Shown: piece by piece, positions 15,039 to 24,186 of the stretch
How positions within the stretch are numbered: the first letter of the stretch is position 1
How the letters are laid out: each line of letters begins with the position of its first letter
Assembly (NCBI GenBank): GCA_016795325.1
Contig: JAEUHY010000054.1
Location: 1 to 44,921 of the forward strand
DNA length: 44,921 bases
Direction: 5' to 3'
Source: Planctomycetota bacterium
Lineage (GTDB): Bacteria > Planctomycetota > UBA1135 > GCA-002686595
Translations under genes and position numbers: made by a program
The notes under the pieces: generated by a model
The model's input: only the letters and a program-made list of their open reading frames with translations
What the model was told of the DNA's origin: nothing
Database searches by the model: none

Positions 15039-17258
15039 ATGCAGCTCACCAGTGTGCTCTTCGCAGCAACTTTGCTCCTCGCTCAGGCGCCGCAGCCCGC
15101 GTCGGACGCGCTCGCCGACCAGCGCGCCCAGGCGCGCGAACGCTACGTGAAGGTCGAGAACGAACTCGGCCGCGCCAGCCTGGAGAGCCTCTCGCCCGAG
15201 CAGCGCGAGGCGCGCGCTCGTCTGCTCGAGGTGCTCGACGCCTACGTGCAGCGCGCCGACTTCGGCGTGCAGTCGATCGATCCGCTCGCGCGCTTGCCGC
15301 AGTTCGTCGACCGCGACGGCCGGCGCTGCGCGATCGCGGAGTTGCTCCACGCGACGGGCGAAGACGCACTCGTTGCGAGCGTAGCCGCTCAGCACAACAC
15401 GGCCTGGATCGCCGACCTGTCGGGCGATCCGCGTTTCCTCGGCTGGCTCGACGCGCACGGACTTGCGCTGGACGAAGCGGCGCGCATCCAGGGGCCGCCG
15501 ATGGTCTCGCCGCCGGCCCCGGTGACGCAAGGTGGCGGCCTGCTCGGCGACGTGGTTCCGCCTCCCGGTAGCGGCGGCGGCCCGCTCAGCCCCGGCGGCG
15601 GTCCGAGCGCGCGTCCGGGACCGTCGAGCCCGCGCGGTCCGCTCACCGGCCCCGGCGCGGGGCCGGGCGCTCCCGGCGGCATGGGGCCGCGCTCGCCCGG
15701 CGGCGAGGAGTTCATCGCCTACGCCCTGACCCAGGGCGACACCGGTTGGCGCGTGTGGTGGGAGTACAACAAGCTCGAATTCCTGCGCCCCAACCGCTTC
15801 GAACTCGACACGGGGCGCGACGACGCGCCCGGCCGCACCTTCACCTCGCAACTCGACTTCACGCGGCGTGTGAGCTCGCCGCCGCTGGTCGAAGCGCTGC
15901 GCCATCGCGACGCGCGCATCCGCGCCGCGGCCGCGTCCGCACTCGGCCGCTTCGGCGGCCCCGACGTGGTCGAACTGCTCCAGCCGTTGCTCTCCGACAC
16001 CACCCTGGCGGTGCGCGACGCCGCGCTGCTCGGTCTGGGCGCGAGTGGCCGCAGCGGCGCCGGTGAGTTGCTGCTCGACCTCGCCACCGACGGCGAAGCG
16101 CGCGGTGTCCAGGACCTCGGCCAGCGCGGTCGCGCACTCGCGATCGTCGCGCTCGGTCTGTGCCGCAAGGCCGGACTCGACGCGTCCTACGACGCCAAGC
16201 TCGCGGACCTGGTGCGCGCGGGCTCGGGCAAACTCAGCGAAGAGGTCGGCGTCGCCGCCATGACCTACGCGCAGTTCAGCCCCGCGCCCGAATTGCTCGT
16301 GCTCGCGCGGGAGCTCGCCTTCGACGGCGCGCAGAGCTGGCCCGTGCGCTCGCGTGCGATCGAGGCGCTCCAGCACGCGCGCGATGCGACGACGCTGGGC
16401 ATGCTCCAGCACCTGCTCTCGGGTTCGCAGATGGAGCTGCGGCGCAGCGCCGCGCTCGCGCTGGGCGAATACGACCACGACCTCGTCGTCGCGGGTCTGC
16501 TCACCGCGCACGACCTCGAGAAGGAGTCGATGACGCGTTCCTACGCGCTCGTTTCGCTCGGCCGCCAGGGCGGCGTCAAGGCGCGCGAGCGTCTCGTCGA
16601 CGCGCTCGACAGCTCCGACGGCGCCGAGCGCGCCTGGGCCGCGATCGGCCTTGGAATCCTGGCGCGCGAAGCCGGCGATCCTTCGCTCGCGAGCGAACTC
16701 GCTCCCGCGCTCAAGCGCGTGAAGCTCGTCGGTGAACGGCCGGCGTACTGGCTGGCGCTGGGCCTCGCGCGCGCCGAAGGCGCGTTCGAAGTGCTCTCGC
16801 GCGAGCTCGTGGACGCAAACGATCCGCAGGCGCGCATGTACGCGGCGCAGGCGCTTGCGCTGCTCGGCGGCGAGCGTGCGCACAGCATCTTGCGCGAGCG
16901 CCTCGCGGTGGAGCGATCCGACCTTGCGCGCTCGCAGATCGCACTCGCTCTGGGCGTGCTCGGCCGGCGCGAGGACGTGGAGGCCATCACGAAATCGCTC
17001 GCGGGCTTGGGCGATCCGATGCTCCAGCGCCAGGTCGCGTCGGCGCTGGCGTTCCACGGCACGAGCGACGCGCTCGTGCGCCTGGGCGCGATGCTCGCCG
17101 ACGAAAAGCTCGACACTGCGGTGCGCGCCGCGGCGATCGACGGCCTGGGCATGATGCTCGGCAGGACGCCGCCGCTCGCGCTCGCGGCCACGGCGCGCTC
17201 GTCGAACCCGACTCTGCAGCCGCCGTGGCTGCGCGAGATCTACGGCACGACCTTCTGA
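15039..17258 (+). CDS. Exported HEAT-repeat protein with Pro/Gly-rich linker
   Basis: This is a 739-residue protein. AGGAGA lies five bases before the ATG, and residues 1-17 form a signal peptide (MQLTSVLFAATLLLAQA). Residues ~20-150 are a helical module containing RLPQFVDRDGRRCAIAELLHATGEDALV and ending FLGWLDAHGLALDEAARIQ; the phrase DRDGRRCAIAELL recurs in other predicted planctomycete exported proteins. Residues ~150-225 are a Pro/Gly-rich linker. Residues ~270-715 are tandem HEAT-like repeats (RDARIRAAAASALGRFG, LAVRDAALLGLGASG, QMELRRSAALALGEY). There is no lipobox or C-terminal sorting domain, so it is probably a soluble periplasmic scaffold. A strong hairpin follows the stop codon. 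Confidence 0.88.
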   Translation: MQLTSVLFAATLLLAQAPQPASDALADQRAQARERYVKVENELGRASLESLSPEQREARARLLEVLDAYVQRADFGVQSIDPLARLPQFVDRDGRRCAIAELLHATGEDALVASVAAQHNTAWIADLSGDPRFLGWLDAHGLALDEAARIQGPPMVSPPAPVTQGGGLLGDVVPPPGSGGGPLSPGGGPSARPGPSSPRGPLTGPGAGPGAPGGMGPRSPGGEEFIAYALTQGDTGWRVWWEYNKLEFLRPNRFELDTGRDDAPGRTFTSQLDFTRRVSSPPLVEALRHRDARIRAAAASALGRFGGPDVVELLQPLLSDTTLAVRDAALLGLGASGRSGAGELLLDLATDGEARGVQDLGQRGRALAIVALGLCRKAGLDASYDAKLADLVRAGSGKLSEEVGVAAMTYAQFSPAPELLVLARELAFDGAQSWPVRSRAIEALQHARDATTLGMLQHLLSGSQMELRRSAALALGEYDHDLVVAGLLTAHDLEKESMTRSYALVSLGRQGGVKARERLVDALDSSDGAERAWAAIGLGILAREAGDPSLASELAPALKRVKLVGERPAYWLALGLARAEGAFEVLSRELVDANDPQARMYAAQALALLGGERAHSILRERLAVERSDLARSQIALALGVLGRREDVEAITKSLAGLGDPMLQRQVASALAFHGTSDALVRLGAMLADEKLDTAVRAAAIDGLGMMLGRTPPLALAATARSSNPTLQPPWLREIYGTTF

Positions 17259-17279
17259 GGTCCGCTCTAACCGTTCTGG

Positions 17280-17311
17280 CGGGGCGTTCGCGCGCGTGCG
17301 CGGACGCCCCG
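17280..17311. terminator. Strong hairpin between convergent HEAT and glycoside hydrolase genes
   Basis: GGGGCGT (17281-17287) pairs with ACGCCCC (17304-17310), and the stem continues through CGCGC/GCGCG with one wobble, for more than 13 pairs. There is no T-run on either side. It lies 22 bases after one stop codon and 42 before the other, suiting a bidirectional terminator. Confidence 0.6.
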
Positions 17312-17352
17312 CTGCGTTGGGCGGCCGCGGTGAGGCGCTTGCGCGCGCACGC

Positions 17353-19548
17353 TCAATAGAACGACACCGCCACGGCGTCCGACAAGTTGGTGTTCTGCGC
17401 GCACGTGTTCACGGCGTCGCGGAACCAGACTTGGAAGCGCCAGGTCTCACCCATGTCGAAGGCGCCGTTGAGCGCGCCGAAACTCGCCTGCGATTGAGCG
17501 ATCAGGCCCGGACCAAAGCGCACGACGCCCGTCGCGTCGCTCCAGCCCGACGTGAAGCGCAGCAGCGGAGCTGAGCTGCCAGCGGCGACACAGCGCAGCC
17601 CGGCGGCGAGCGGAACCAGCGTGCTGCCCTGTCCGGCGAAAAGCAGCGTGGGCCGCGTTGGAGGCAGGTCGACGCACTGCAGCACGAGGTCGTCGCGGCT
17701 GGTGCGCGAGCTGCCTTCGACGAGCAGTCGAGCGCCGAAACCGAGCGAGTGTCGGCAGCCGCTCTCCGCGCTCGAGTTCGAGCACGGCGCTGAACTCGCG
17801 CAGCTGCAGACGGCGCTGGTCACGGCGCTGTTCTGCTCGAGCAGCTGCGGTCGGCCGTCGAGCGCCAGCGCGCCGCCGCTCCAGGCGCTCAACGTTCCGT
17901 CGAGCCGGCGCAGCCAGGCTGCGCCCCAGACCGGCGGCACGTTGAACGACGCCGGCGCCGCGGCGCTCGCGCCAGGATGCCAGACGATCCACGCACGATC
18001 GCCGCTCGCGCGCAGCAGTTCGACGCTCCACGCGCCGTTCGAGCCCGCGTCGATCGAAAGCATGCGCGCGCCGCGCATCCAGCGTGCGAGTTCGCCGTAT
18101 GCCGAGCCGGCGACGCTGCGGTCCGTGTACGTCGGCGGTTGGGCGAGTTCGACGCCGGAGGGCGCGTACGGATCCCACGAGTACCAGAAGAAGCGTTGCG
18201 CGCCGGCCGCGCGCGCGAGCAGGTTGCTGCGTGCGGCGAAACCGACCTGTTTTTCCGCGCTGAACGGGCTGAGCAGCGCCCAGCCGGCTTCGGTGTTCCA
18301 CAGCGGCTTGTTCGCGGCGCCTTGGCGTTGCAGCGCGAGCCGCACGTTCGGGATGTAGCTCGTGTACGAGTACTCCGGCGTCAGTTCGCCCAGATAGAAG
18401 TGGTAGCCGATGACGTCGGCGAACGCCCCGCCGCCCAGTTCGAGGTAGCGCTCGAGGTAGCCGACGTCGTAGGGGCTCGGACTCACCACGACGTTGCTCG
18501 GGTCGATCGACTTGAGCAGCGCGTGCGCCTCCTGCGCCAGCGTGACGAGCGTCTGCGGCGTGCCCGTGTAGAAGTTCGCGTCGTTGGGCTCGTTCCAGAT
18601 CTCCCAGTGCCGGATCACTCCGCGGTAGCGCGTCGCGACGGCGCCGACCCAATCGCGCCAGTGCTGGATGTTCGCCGGCTCTGCGGCTTGGCCCGGTCCG
18701 TACGGCGTCGCTTCGTTCGGGCGCGCCGAAGCCCACTGCGGCGTTCGACCGAGCGTGTAGAGAATGTCGGCGCCGCGCGCGCTGGCGCGGGCTACGTGAG
18801 CGTCGAGCACGCTCCAGTCGAACTGCCCCGGCGCGAAGTTCACGTCCGCCCACTGCGCGCCGCCCGGCGCACCAACCGGCGCGCCCGAGTCCCAGATGCG
18901 CACGCCGCGTATGCCGAGCACCGCATCGGGCCAGTCGGCGTCGCTGGTGTGGATGTGCATGCCGAAGTACTCGGGCGCGACGATCGAGGTGTCGAGCGTC
19001 GCCGCGCCTGGCGCCGAACTCCACGAGGCGCTGTCGACGAACAACGTCGCCGGTTCGTCGCAGCGGATCATGAGCAGCGCGTCGGCGCTCTCCGCAAAGC
19101 CCTGCAGCTCGAAGCGTTGCCAGTTGGGCGTGAGCGCGCAGATGCGGCTGAGGTACGGCGTGTAGGGCGGGTCGTCGCGGCGCAGCAGGAACTCCACGTC
19201 CACCGCTGCGTTGGCGCGCATCCAGATCGCGGCCTGGTGAAGTTGGCCCGCGGAGAGGCTCACGCCCTGCGCGAACTGCAGCAGGCCGCCGCCGCCGACG
19301 TCGATGCGTTGGCAGGCGAGCCCGCTGTGCGGCGCCGCGCTCGAGAGCGAGTACGCAACCTGCGAAGCCGTGTTGCCGCTCCAGCACGAGTTGTCGAACC
19401 AACCTGGCGCGACCTCTCCGCCGATGGCGTTGCAGGTCGGCGCGGCGCTGAAGCTTGCGTACGCGCCTTCGAAGTCGGGATTGGACAGGTTCTGCGCGCT
19501 GGACTGCGCCGCGATCAGAACCGCTGCCAGGACACGTGCGAGGTGCAT
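17353..19548 (-). CDS. Exported clan GH-A glycoside hydrolase (GH39/GH5-like) with N-terminal CBM-like domain and C-terminal domain
   Basis: This is a 731-residue protein. AAGGAG stands about 9 bases before the ATG at 19548, and residues 1-19 are a signal peptide (MHLARVLAAVLIAAQSSAQ). Residues ~20-180 look like a carbohydrate-binding beta-sandwich (NLSNPDFEG, then PHSGLACQRI and LSAGQLHQAAIWMRAN). Residues ~190-510 are a TIM-barrel hydrolase: HWEIWNEPND carries the predicted acid/base E320 and LWNTEAGW the predicted nucleophile E420, the arrangement of GH39 and GH5 members. Residues ~585-731 are a divergent version of the exported C-terminal domain (GLRCVAAG, WRFQVWFRD, NLSDAVAVSF). Extracellular polysaccharide or glycoside degradation with retention is expected; the sugar is unknown. 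Confidence 0.9.
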   Translation of the reverse strand: MHLARVLAAVLIAAQSSAQNLSNPDFEGAYASFSAAPTCNAIGGEVAPGWFDNSCWSGNTASQVAYSLSSAAPHSGLACQRIDVGGGGLLQFAQGVSLSAGQLHQAAIWMRANAAVDVEFLLRRDDPPYTPYLSRICALTPNWQRFELQGFAESADALLMIRCDEPATLFVDSASWSSAPGAATLDTSIVAPEYFGMHIHTSDADWPDAVLGIRGVRIWDSGAPVGAPGGAQWADVNFAPGQFDWSVLDAHVARASARGADILYTLGRTPQWASARPNEATPYGPGQAAEPANIQHWRDWVGAVATRYRGVIRHWEIWNEPNDANFYTGTPQTLVTLAQEAHALLKSIDPSNVVVSPSPYDVGYLERYLELGGGAFADVIGYHFYLGELTPEYSYTSYIPNVRLALQRQGAANKPLWNTEAGWALLSPFSAEKQVGFAARSNLLARAAGAQRFFWYSWDPYAPSGVELAQPPTYTDRSVAGSAYGELARWMRGARMLSIDAGSNGAWSVELLRASGDRAWIVWHPGASAAAPASFNVPPVWGAAWLRRLDGTLSAWSGGALALDGRPQLLEQNSAVTSAVCSCASSAPCSNSSAESGCRHSLGFGARLLVEGSSRTSRDDLVLQCVDLPPTRPTLLFAGQGSTLVPLAAGLRCVAAGSSAPLLRFTSGWSDATGVVRFGPGLIAQSQASFGALNGAFDMGETWRFQVWFRDAVNTCAQNTNLSDAVAVSFY

Positions 19549-19929
19549 GCAGGTCGCTCCTTGGTCGACGCCTTCAGTGTCCACGAGGCGGGCTGCAGCG
19601 GGGCGCTGCGCACAGCGAAGGAGCTACCGAATTTGTCACGAGCGCGACGGGGAGAGTGGGAATTCGACCAAGTCGGATCACCGCAGCGCGGCGCGCCTGC
19701 ACCACGCCGCCCCGGCGGTTCGTCGCCAGCGACCGACGTTCCCTGTGCGCTCCCTCCGTGCTCACGCCTTGCTCACGCGGCTCGCACACCCGATGCTCCG
19801 CCCGCATCGTTCCGCCTCCGACGTGTCCACCTCGCGCCGCAACTCGTTGAAGCTCTCGACCGAGCGCTCGGTCGCCACGGGCCCTGGCTTGAGCGGCGCG
19901 TTCGCGCACGGGCTGCGGGAGGTCGCGCG
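19549..19929. other. 381-bp divergent intergenic region
   Basis: This lies between the glycoside hydrolase and glycosyltransferase starts. A 46-codon open frame (ATG 19793 to TGA 19931-19933) ends in an ATGA overlap with the glycosyltransferase start. Its sequence has no recognisable feature, so it may be chance. No promoter consensus or hairpin of note was seen. Confidence 0.4.
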
Positions 19930-20961
19930 ATGACGGTCGTGAGCTCACGCGCGGCGCGCGTCGGCGCGGTCGCGATCGGTCGCAACGAAGGCGAGCGTTT
20001 GGTGCGCTGCCTCGAGTCGTTGCTGCGCGAGGGGCTGCTTGTCGTGTACGTCGATTCGGGCTCCAGCGACGGGAGTCTCGCGGCGGCGCGCTCGCGAGGG
20101 GTCGAGGTCGTCGAGCTCGACCTCACGCGGCCGTTCACCGCGGCGCGCGCGCGCAACGCCGGATTCGCGCGCCTTGTCGAGCTCGCTCCCCAGCTCGAGT
20201 TCGTGCAGTTCGTCGACGGCGATTGCGAGCTTGTCGAAGGTTGGATCGCGCGAGGATTGGCGGCGCTTGAAGCGGAGCGCGACGTCGTCGTCGTCGCTGG
20301 ACAACGCAGCGAACGCTTCCCCCAAGCCTCTGCGTACAACCGTTTGTGCGACATGGAGTGGAACACGCCGGTGGGCGAGGCCGAAGCCGTCGGCGGTGAC
20401 GCGCTCTACCGGCGCGTTGCGCTCGAAGCCGTCGGAGGTTTCGACGAGCGCTTGATCGCCGGCGAAGAACCCGAGCTGTGCTTCCGTTTGCGGCGCGCGG
20501 GCGGACGCGTGCTGCGGCTGCCGGGCGCGATCACGCTCCACGACGCCGCCATGACGCGCTTCTCGCAGTGGTGGACGCGCACGAAGCGCTCGGGGCACGC
20601 CGCGGCCGAAGCTTGGGCGCTGCACGGCGCTGCGGGCGAGACGCAGATGGTCAAGATCGCGCGCAGCGCGGTTTTCTACGGCGTTTTGGCCCCGTTCGGC
20701 AGCGCGCTGGCGGCGCTTGGGCTGACGCTCGTCGCGCCGCCAATCTGGGCAGCGGCGCCGTTCGCGCTGCTCGCGCTCGTCTACCTGCGCCTGTTCGCGA
20801 AGGTTCGTGCGCACCGCCTGGAGCGCGGCGACAGCGCGGCGGACGCGGCGCTCTACGCGCGCTTCACGCTGCTCGGCAAGTTCGCCGAGAGCGCGGGCGT
20901 GTTCGCGTTCCTCGCTCACCGCTTGCGCGGCAAGCGCGCGCGCCTCATCGAATACAAGTGA
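19930..20961 (+). CDS. Family 2-like glycosyltransferase with C-terminal membrane segments
   Basis: This is a 343-residue protein. The GT-A fold is shown by VAIGRNEGERLVRCLESLL (residues 14-32), VDSGSSDGS (41-49), and the metal-binding VDGD (95-98) in FVQFVDGDCEL. AVGGDALYRRVALEAVGGFDE and GEEPELCFRLRRAGGRVLRLP are acceptor-side motifs of GT2 enzymes. Residues ~252-302 contain two hydrophobic segments (VFYGVLAPFGSALAALGLTL and WAAAPFALLALVYLRLF). An integral membrane enzyme acting on a lipid-linked or cell-envelope glycan is inferred. It is divergent from the glycoside hydrolase and followed by a perfect hairpin. Confidence 0.9.
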   Translation: MTVVSSRAARVGAVAIGRNEGERLVRCLESLLREGLLVVYVDSGSSDGSLAAARSRGVEVVELDLTRPFTAARARNAGFARLVELAPQLEFVQFVDGDCELVEGWIARGLAALEAERDVVVVAGQRSERFPQASAYNRLCDMEWNTPVGEAEAVGGDALYRRVALEAVGGFDERLIAGEEPELCFRLRRAGGRVLRLPGAITLHDAAMTRFSQWWTRTKRSGHAAAEAWALHGAAGETQMVKIARSAVFYGVLAPFGSALAALGLTLVAPPIWAAAPFALLALVYLRLFAKVRAHRLERGDSAADAALYARFTLLGKFAESAGVFAFLAHRLRGKRARLIEYK

Positions 20962-20969
20962 GGCGCGCA

Positions 20970-20996
20970 GGCGGCGGACCGTTCTGGTCCGCCGCC
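20970..20996. terminator. Perfect hairpin terminator between convergent genes
   Basis: GGCGGCGGACC (20970-20980) and GGTCCGCCGCC (20986-20996) form an uninterrupted 11-pair stem with a five-base loop. It starts 9 bases after the glycosyltransferase stop and ends 31 bases before the stop of the opposing gene. There is no T-run, and bidirectional use is likely. Confidence 0.65.
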
Positions 20997-21027
20997 CGAA
21001 CGCGCTTCGATGGCCCCGGCGCCTGAC

Positions 21028-24000
21028 TCAGCGCCGGTAAGCGAGCGCCAAGCTGTCGACCGCGGTCGTCGCGCCCGTTGCGGCGTTGGCGAGGAACGAC
21101 AGCCGCACTTGCACGAAGCGCGCGCCGTCTAGGCCGCTCAGGTTGGCCCGCCAGCTCGCGTCGCTCGTGTTCGGGAAGAACTGCGGCGCGAAGGGTGTGG
21201 TCCCAGGCAAGTTCAAGGCGGCAATCTGAGCCGCGCTGTACGAATCGCCGTACGCGTCGTAGTACGCGGCGTTCCGCCACGTCGTCGCGAGCGCATTCGA
21301 CAGCGAACTCGCGCCGCGGAAAGCCAGCACGGCGGAGGCGCCGGGCGCGGGGCTTCCTGCGAGCGTGAGCAACGGCGTTGCGAACACGGTTTGCGAGGAC
21401 TGCGTGTCCAGCCAACGTGTGTGGCAGCGCGAGATGCGCACGACGAAGTCTGCTTGGCCGTAGTAGAAGACGTTGTCCGTGCCGAGCGTGGGCGCGCCGT
21501 TGTTCGGGTTTATGCCGCCGGTCGCGAAGGCGGTCTGATCGGGGTCGACCACGGTCACCTTTCCCACGATCGGATGCACGCCGCCGCTCGAAAACGCACG
21601 GAAGTACGGACGCGCCGAGCTGTTCAGGGCGATCGCCACGGAGAACGAGTTGACGCCGGTCGCTTGCACGTCCGGGTAGGTGCGGATTTCCGTCAGCAGC
21701 GGCAATCCGATGGTGGGCACCTTGTTGACGGGATAGAACGACACTTTGGTGACGCCGGGTGGAGTCACAGCCTGGAGCCGCCGCGGATCGGCCCCCGCGC
21801 CGTTGGGGCCGCCGACGTCGAGCTTGGCTGTGTCGCGCCAGGTCCAGTAGCTGAAGTCGCTCAGCGCGAGGCCGCGGTTCAACGGATAGGGGGCGATCAC
21901 GGCGCCGCTGGGCGTCGTCACCGCCTGCGTCGGCGCGATCGGGTACCCGCGATTCTTGGCGTGCACCACCGTGAGCGGGTCGGTGCTCGGGGAGAGCTGA
22001 TTCGCGTTGAAGGTGACGCCCAGCCCGCTGAGTGGAAAATCCGGGAGCAAGCCCGCATTGAGGTTTTCGTCGGGGAAGAACTTGCTGTGTGCCAGCGCCA
22101 TCTGGAACTGCGCGAAGTTGTCCGTCGTGAGCACACCGCCCGCCGGTTGCCACCACAGTCCTTCGACATCGAGGTTGTGGGTCGCTTCGTCGAGCAGCCC
22201 CAGATTGAGATCGCAGTAGCGCCACACATTCATCGAGCGCGCGCCGAGCGGATTGAGCGGGTCGCGCACACCCACGGGCAGAGGAGTCATCGCGCTGACG
22301 ATCGGCACGCTGCCGTCGGCGGAAGCGGAGAAGCGCGTGACCGCGCGCGGACGCAGCACTCCGAGCGTCAAGTCGTAGAGCACTTGGCCGCGTACGTCGG
22401 AGAGCCCGTCACCGTCTTCGTCGACGCTGTTGAAGCGCAGCACGATGCCTGCGTTGGCTTGGCTCGGCTGGGACGGAGCGAGCGAGAAGGTGAGGTCGGG
22501 CAAGTCGTCGGCGAGCGTGTTGCCGGCGAGGTCGGTGATGCGCGCGCCGTCCAACTCGACCACGTAGCTCTCCGCGACGCCCTGCGTGTGCGCGAGCGGC
22601 AAACGGGGCTGGAACGTGAAGCTCGTGAGCGTCGCGTCGGCGTTGATCTCGCCGACCACGAACGTGTCCAAGGTCGACAACGCCGCGGGCCGACGCACGC
22701 GCAAGGCCTCGAACGGGCGCACGCTCGCCGGGTCGATCGGCTCGCTGAAGCGCAGCCGGAAGGTGGCGTTCGCGCTCACGTCGCTCAGCGGAGTCACGCC
22801 GGCGGCGGGCGCGAAGCGCAGTGCGCAACCAACCGGTTGCACAGCGTTGGGCGTGTACGGTGTCACGTAGCGCGCTGGCCCGACGCCGAACGTGGCAGGC
22901 GTGCCTTGGATCACCTGCACTCGAGCGTGTGTGGCCGCGACGCTCACGACCTGCGCGACGTGCGTCGCGCTCTCGAGCAGGTCGCCCACGCGTCGTCGCA
23001 CTTGGCAGTTCGCGTCGGCAAAACGCAGCACGACGTCGAACTGATCGGCCGGAATTCCCGCGGGATGGCGCACGCCGGTGAGGTTCGCGTCGAGCTCGAG
23101 CAGGACGCGCGGCGGCGTCGTGTCGGCGAGCATGCCGGCGAAATGGTCGCCCGTCGTCGCGGCCGAACCGCCCGAGCGGAAGATGCGCACGATGTCGCGC
23201 GTCTTGGATTGCGCATCGACGTCGCGCTCGCCCGTGAGCTGCGCGCCGCGCAGGTTGCGCAGGACTCCGTGCGTCGCATCGCGCTCCGCGGCGCGTGTGC
23301 GCAGCCGCAGCGCGAGGTTGGCGCGCGCCACGCTCTGCGCCGCCGGAAGGCCGACGGCATCGCGCTCGACGCGTGCATCCACCAGCACGCGCGTGGGGTG
23401 AAGCGCGCCGTCGCGCACTCCGCCGTGGCTCGGCGCCGCCCAGACCCGCGTGCGCAGCGGCTCGTCGAAGCGTTCGCCCGTGAACAGGCCGAGCGCTTCG
23501 GAGTCGATCGAGGCCGCGTCGAGCAAGTCGTCGAAGTCCAGCGCGACGACCGCGTTGCGCGGCACGCGACTGAAGGGCGGCAGTGCGTCGCGCTCGAGGC
23601 CGCGCTCTTCGATCACGCCGCAAGCGGCCTGTGCTCGCTCGAGCGCCGTGTCGAACGCCGCCGAGCCGTGGGGGTGCAGGATCGTGAGCGCCGCCGTGCG
23701 TCCGTCGAGGCCGAACTCGAGCTCGAACTCGCCGCCCGATGCGTTGCCCGATGCGTTGCCCGGCGCGCCGATCGATTCGCCGACCAGCACGTCGCGCAGC
23801 ACGAGCACGCGCTCATCGGCGGCGCTGCTGCGCGAGTACACGTCCACGAGCCGTCCCCAGCTCACGCGCCGCAGCTTGAGCTCGCGCGCTTCGCCGCCCT
23901 GGTGGGGCAGCGCGACGAACGGCCCCGCGGCGACGGACGCGGGGGCCGCCGCGCCCGAACGCTCTGCGTCGCCGCAGGACGTCGCGAAGAAAACGAGGCT

Positions 24001-24045
24001 TGCTGCCGCAAGCGAACCACAACGCCGTCCGACTGCCGTCGACAT
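21028..24045 (-). CDS. Large Ig-like (SbsA/Big_5) repeat lipoprotein
   Basis: This is a 1005-residue protein. A start at the ATG at 24045 gives MSTAVGRRCGSLAAASLVFFATSC-G, a lipoprotein signal with ATSC lipobox. Other in-frame starts upstream would only lengthen the N-region. The body contains bacterial Ig-like modules of the SbsA/Big_5 type: NATFRLRFSEPIDPAS followed by a strand ending VVELDGARITDLAGNTL is diagnostic, and a diverged earlier one begins RNAVVALDFDDLLDAASID. The rest (residues ~560-1005) is beta-rich and contains Cys, without a recognised domain. Two adjacent 12-base direct repeats (23737-23760) encode the NASGNASG stretch. It has no C-terminal sorting domain, consistent with lipid anchoring. 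Confidence 0.85.
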   Translation of the reverse strand: MSTAVGRRCGSLAAASLVFFATSCGDAERSGAAAPASVAAGPFVALPHQGGEARELKLRRVSWGRLVDVYSRSSAADERVLVLRDVLVGESIGAPGNASGNASGGEFELEFGLDGRTAALTILHPHGSAAFDTALERAQAACGVIEERGLERDALPPFSRVPRNAVVALDFDDLLDAASIDSEALGLFTGERFDEPLRTRVWAAPSHGGVRDGALHPTRVLVDARVERDAVGLPAAQSVARANLALRLRTRAAERDATHGVLRNLRGAQLTGERDVDAQSKTRDIVRIFRSGGSAATTGDHFAGMLADTTPPRVLLELDANLTGVRHPAGIPADQFDVVLRFADANCQVRRRVGDLLESATHVAQVVSVAATHARVQVIQGTPATFGVGPARYVTPYTPNAVQPVGCALRFAPAAGVTPLSDVSANATFRLRFSEPIDPASVRPFEALRVRRPAALSTLDTFVVGEINADATLTSFTFQPRLPLAHTQGVAESYVVELDGARITDLAGNTLADDLPDLTFSLAPSQPSQANAGIVLRFNSVDEDGDGLSDVRGQVLYDLTLGVLRPRAVTRFSASADGSVPIVSAMTPLPVGVRDPLNPLGARSMNVWRYCDLNLGLLDEATHNLDVEGLWWQPAGGVLTTDNFAQFQMALAHSKFFPDENLNAGLLPDFPLSGLGVTFNANQLSPSTDPLTVVHAKNRGYPIAPTQAVTTPSGAVIAPYPLNRGLALSDFSYWTWRDTAKLDVGGPNGAGADPRRLQAVTPPGVTKVSFYPVNKVPTIGLPLLTEIRTYPDVQATGVNSFSVAIALNSSARPYFRAFSSGGVHPIVGKVTVVDPDQTAFATGGINPNNGAPTLGTDNVFYYGQADFVVRISRCHTRWLDTQSSQTVFATPLLTLAGSPAPGASAVLAFRGASSLSNALATTWRNAAYYDAYGDSYSAAQIAALNLPGTTPFAPQFFPNTSDASWRANLSGLDGARFVQVRLSFLANAATGATTAVDSLALAYRR

Positions 24046-24186
24046 GCATCGAGCTCCGAAGTTGGTTGCCCGTCGTCGCGCAAGGCGGCCGTGGGACCGT
24101 CGACCGCGGGCGGGTGAGTGCAACACGACGAAGTCCGCCAACTCCCGCGTTGCTGACGCGAATTCTAGTCGCGTTTCGCGGCTTGG

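Noticed and set aside
14664..17057. Very long open frame on the minus strand opposite the HEAT-repeat gene
   Set aside because: It mirrors the codon structure of the real gene; the translation is rich in Arg, Glu, Ala and Val with no domain. The plus strand has a signal peptide, Shine-Dalgarno site and clear HEAT repeats.
19793..19933. 46-codon open frame ending in an ATGA overlap with the glycosyltransferase
   Set aside because: The overlap is suggestive, but the sequence has no motif or hydrophobic segment and no Shine-Dalgarno site. Such frames are common in this GC-rich DNA.
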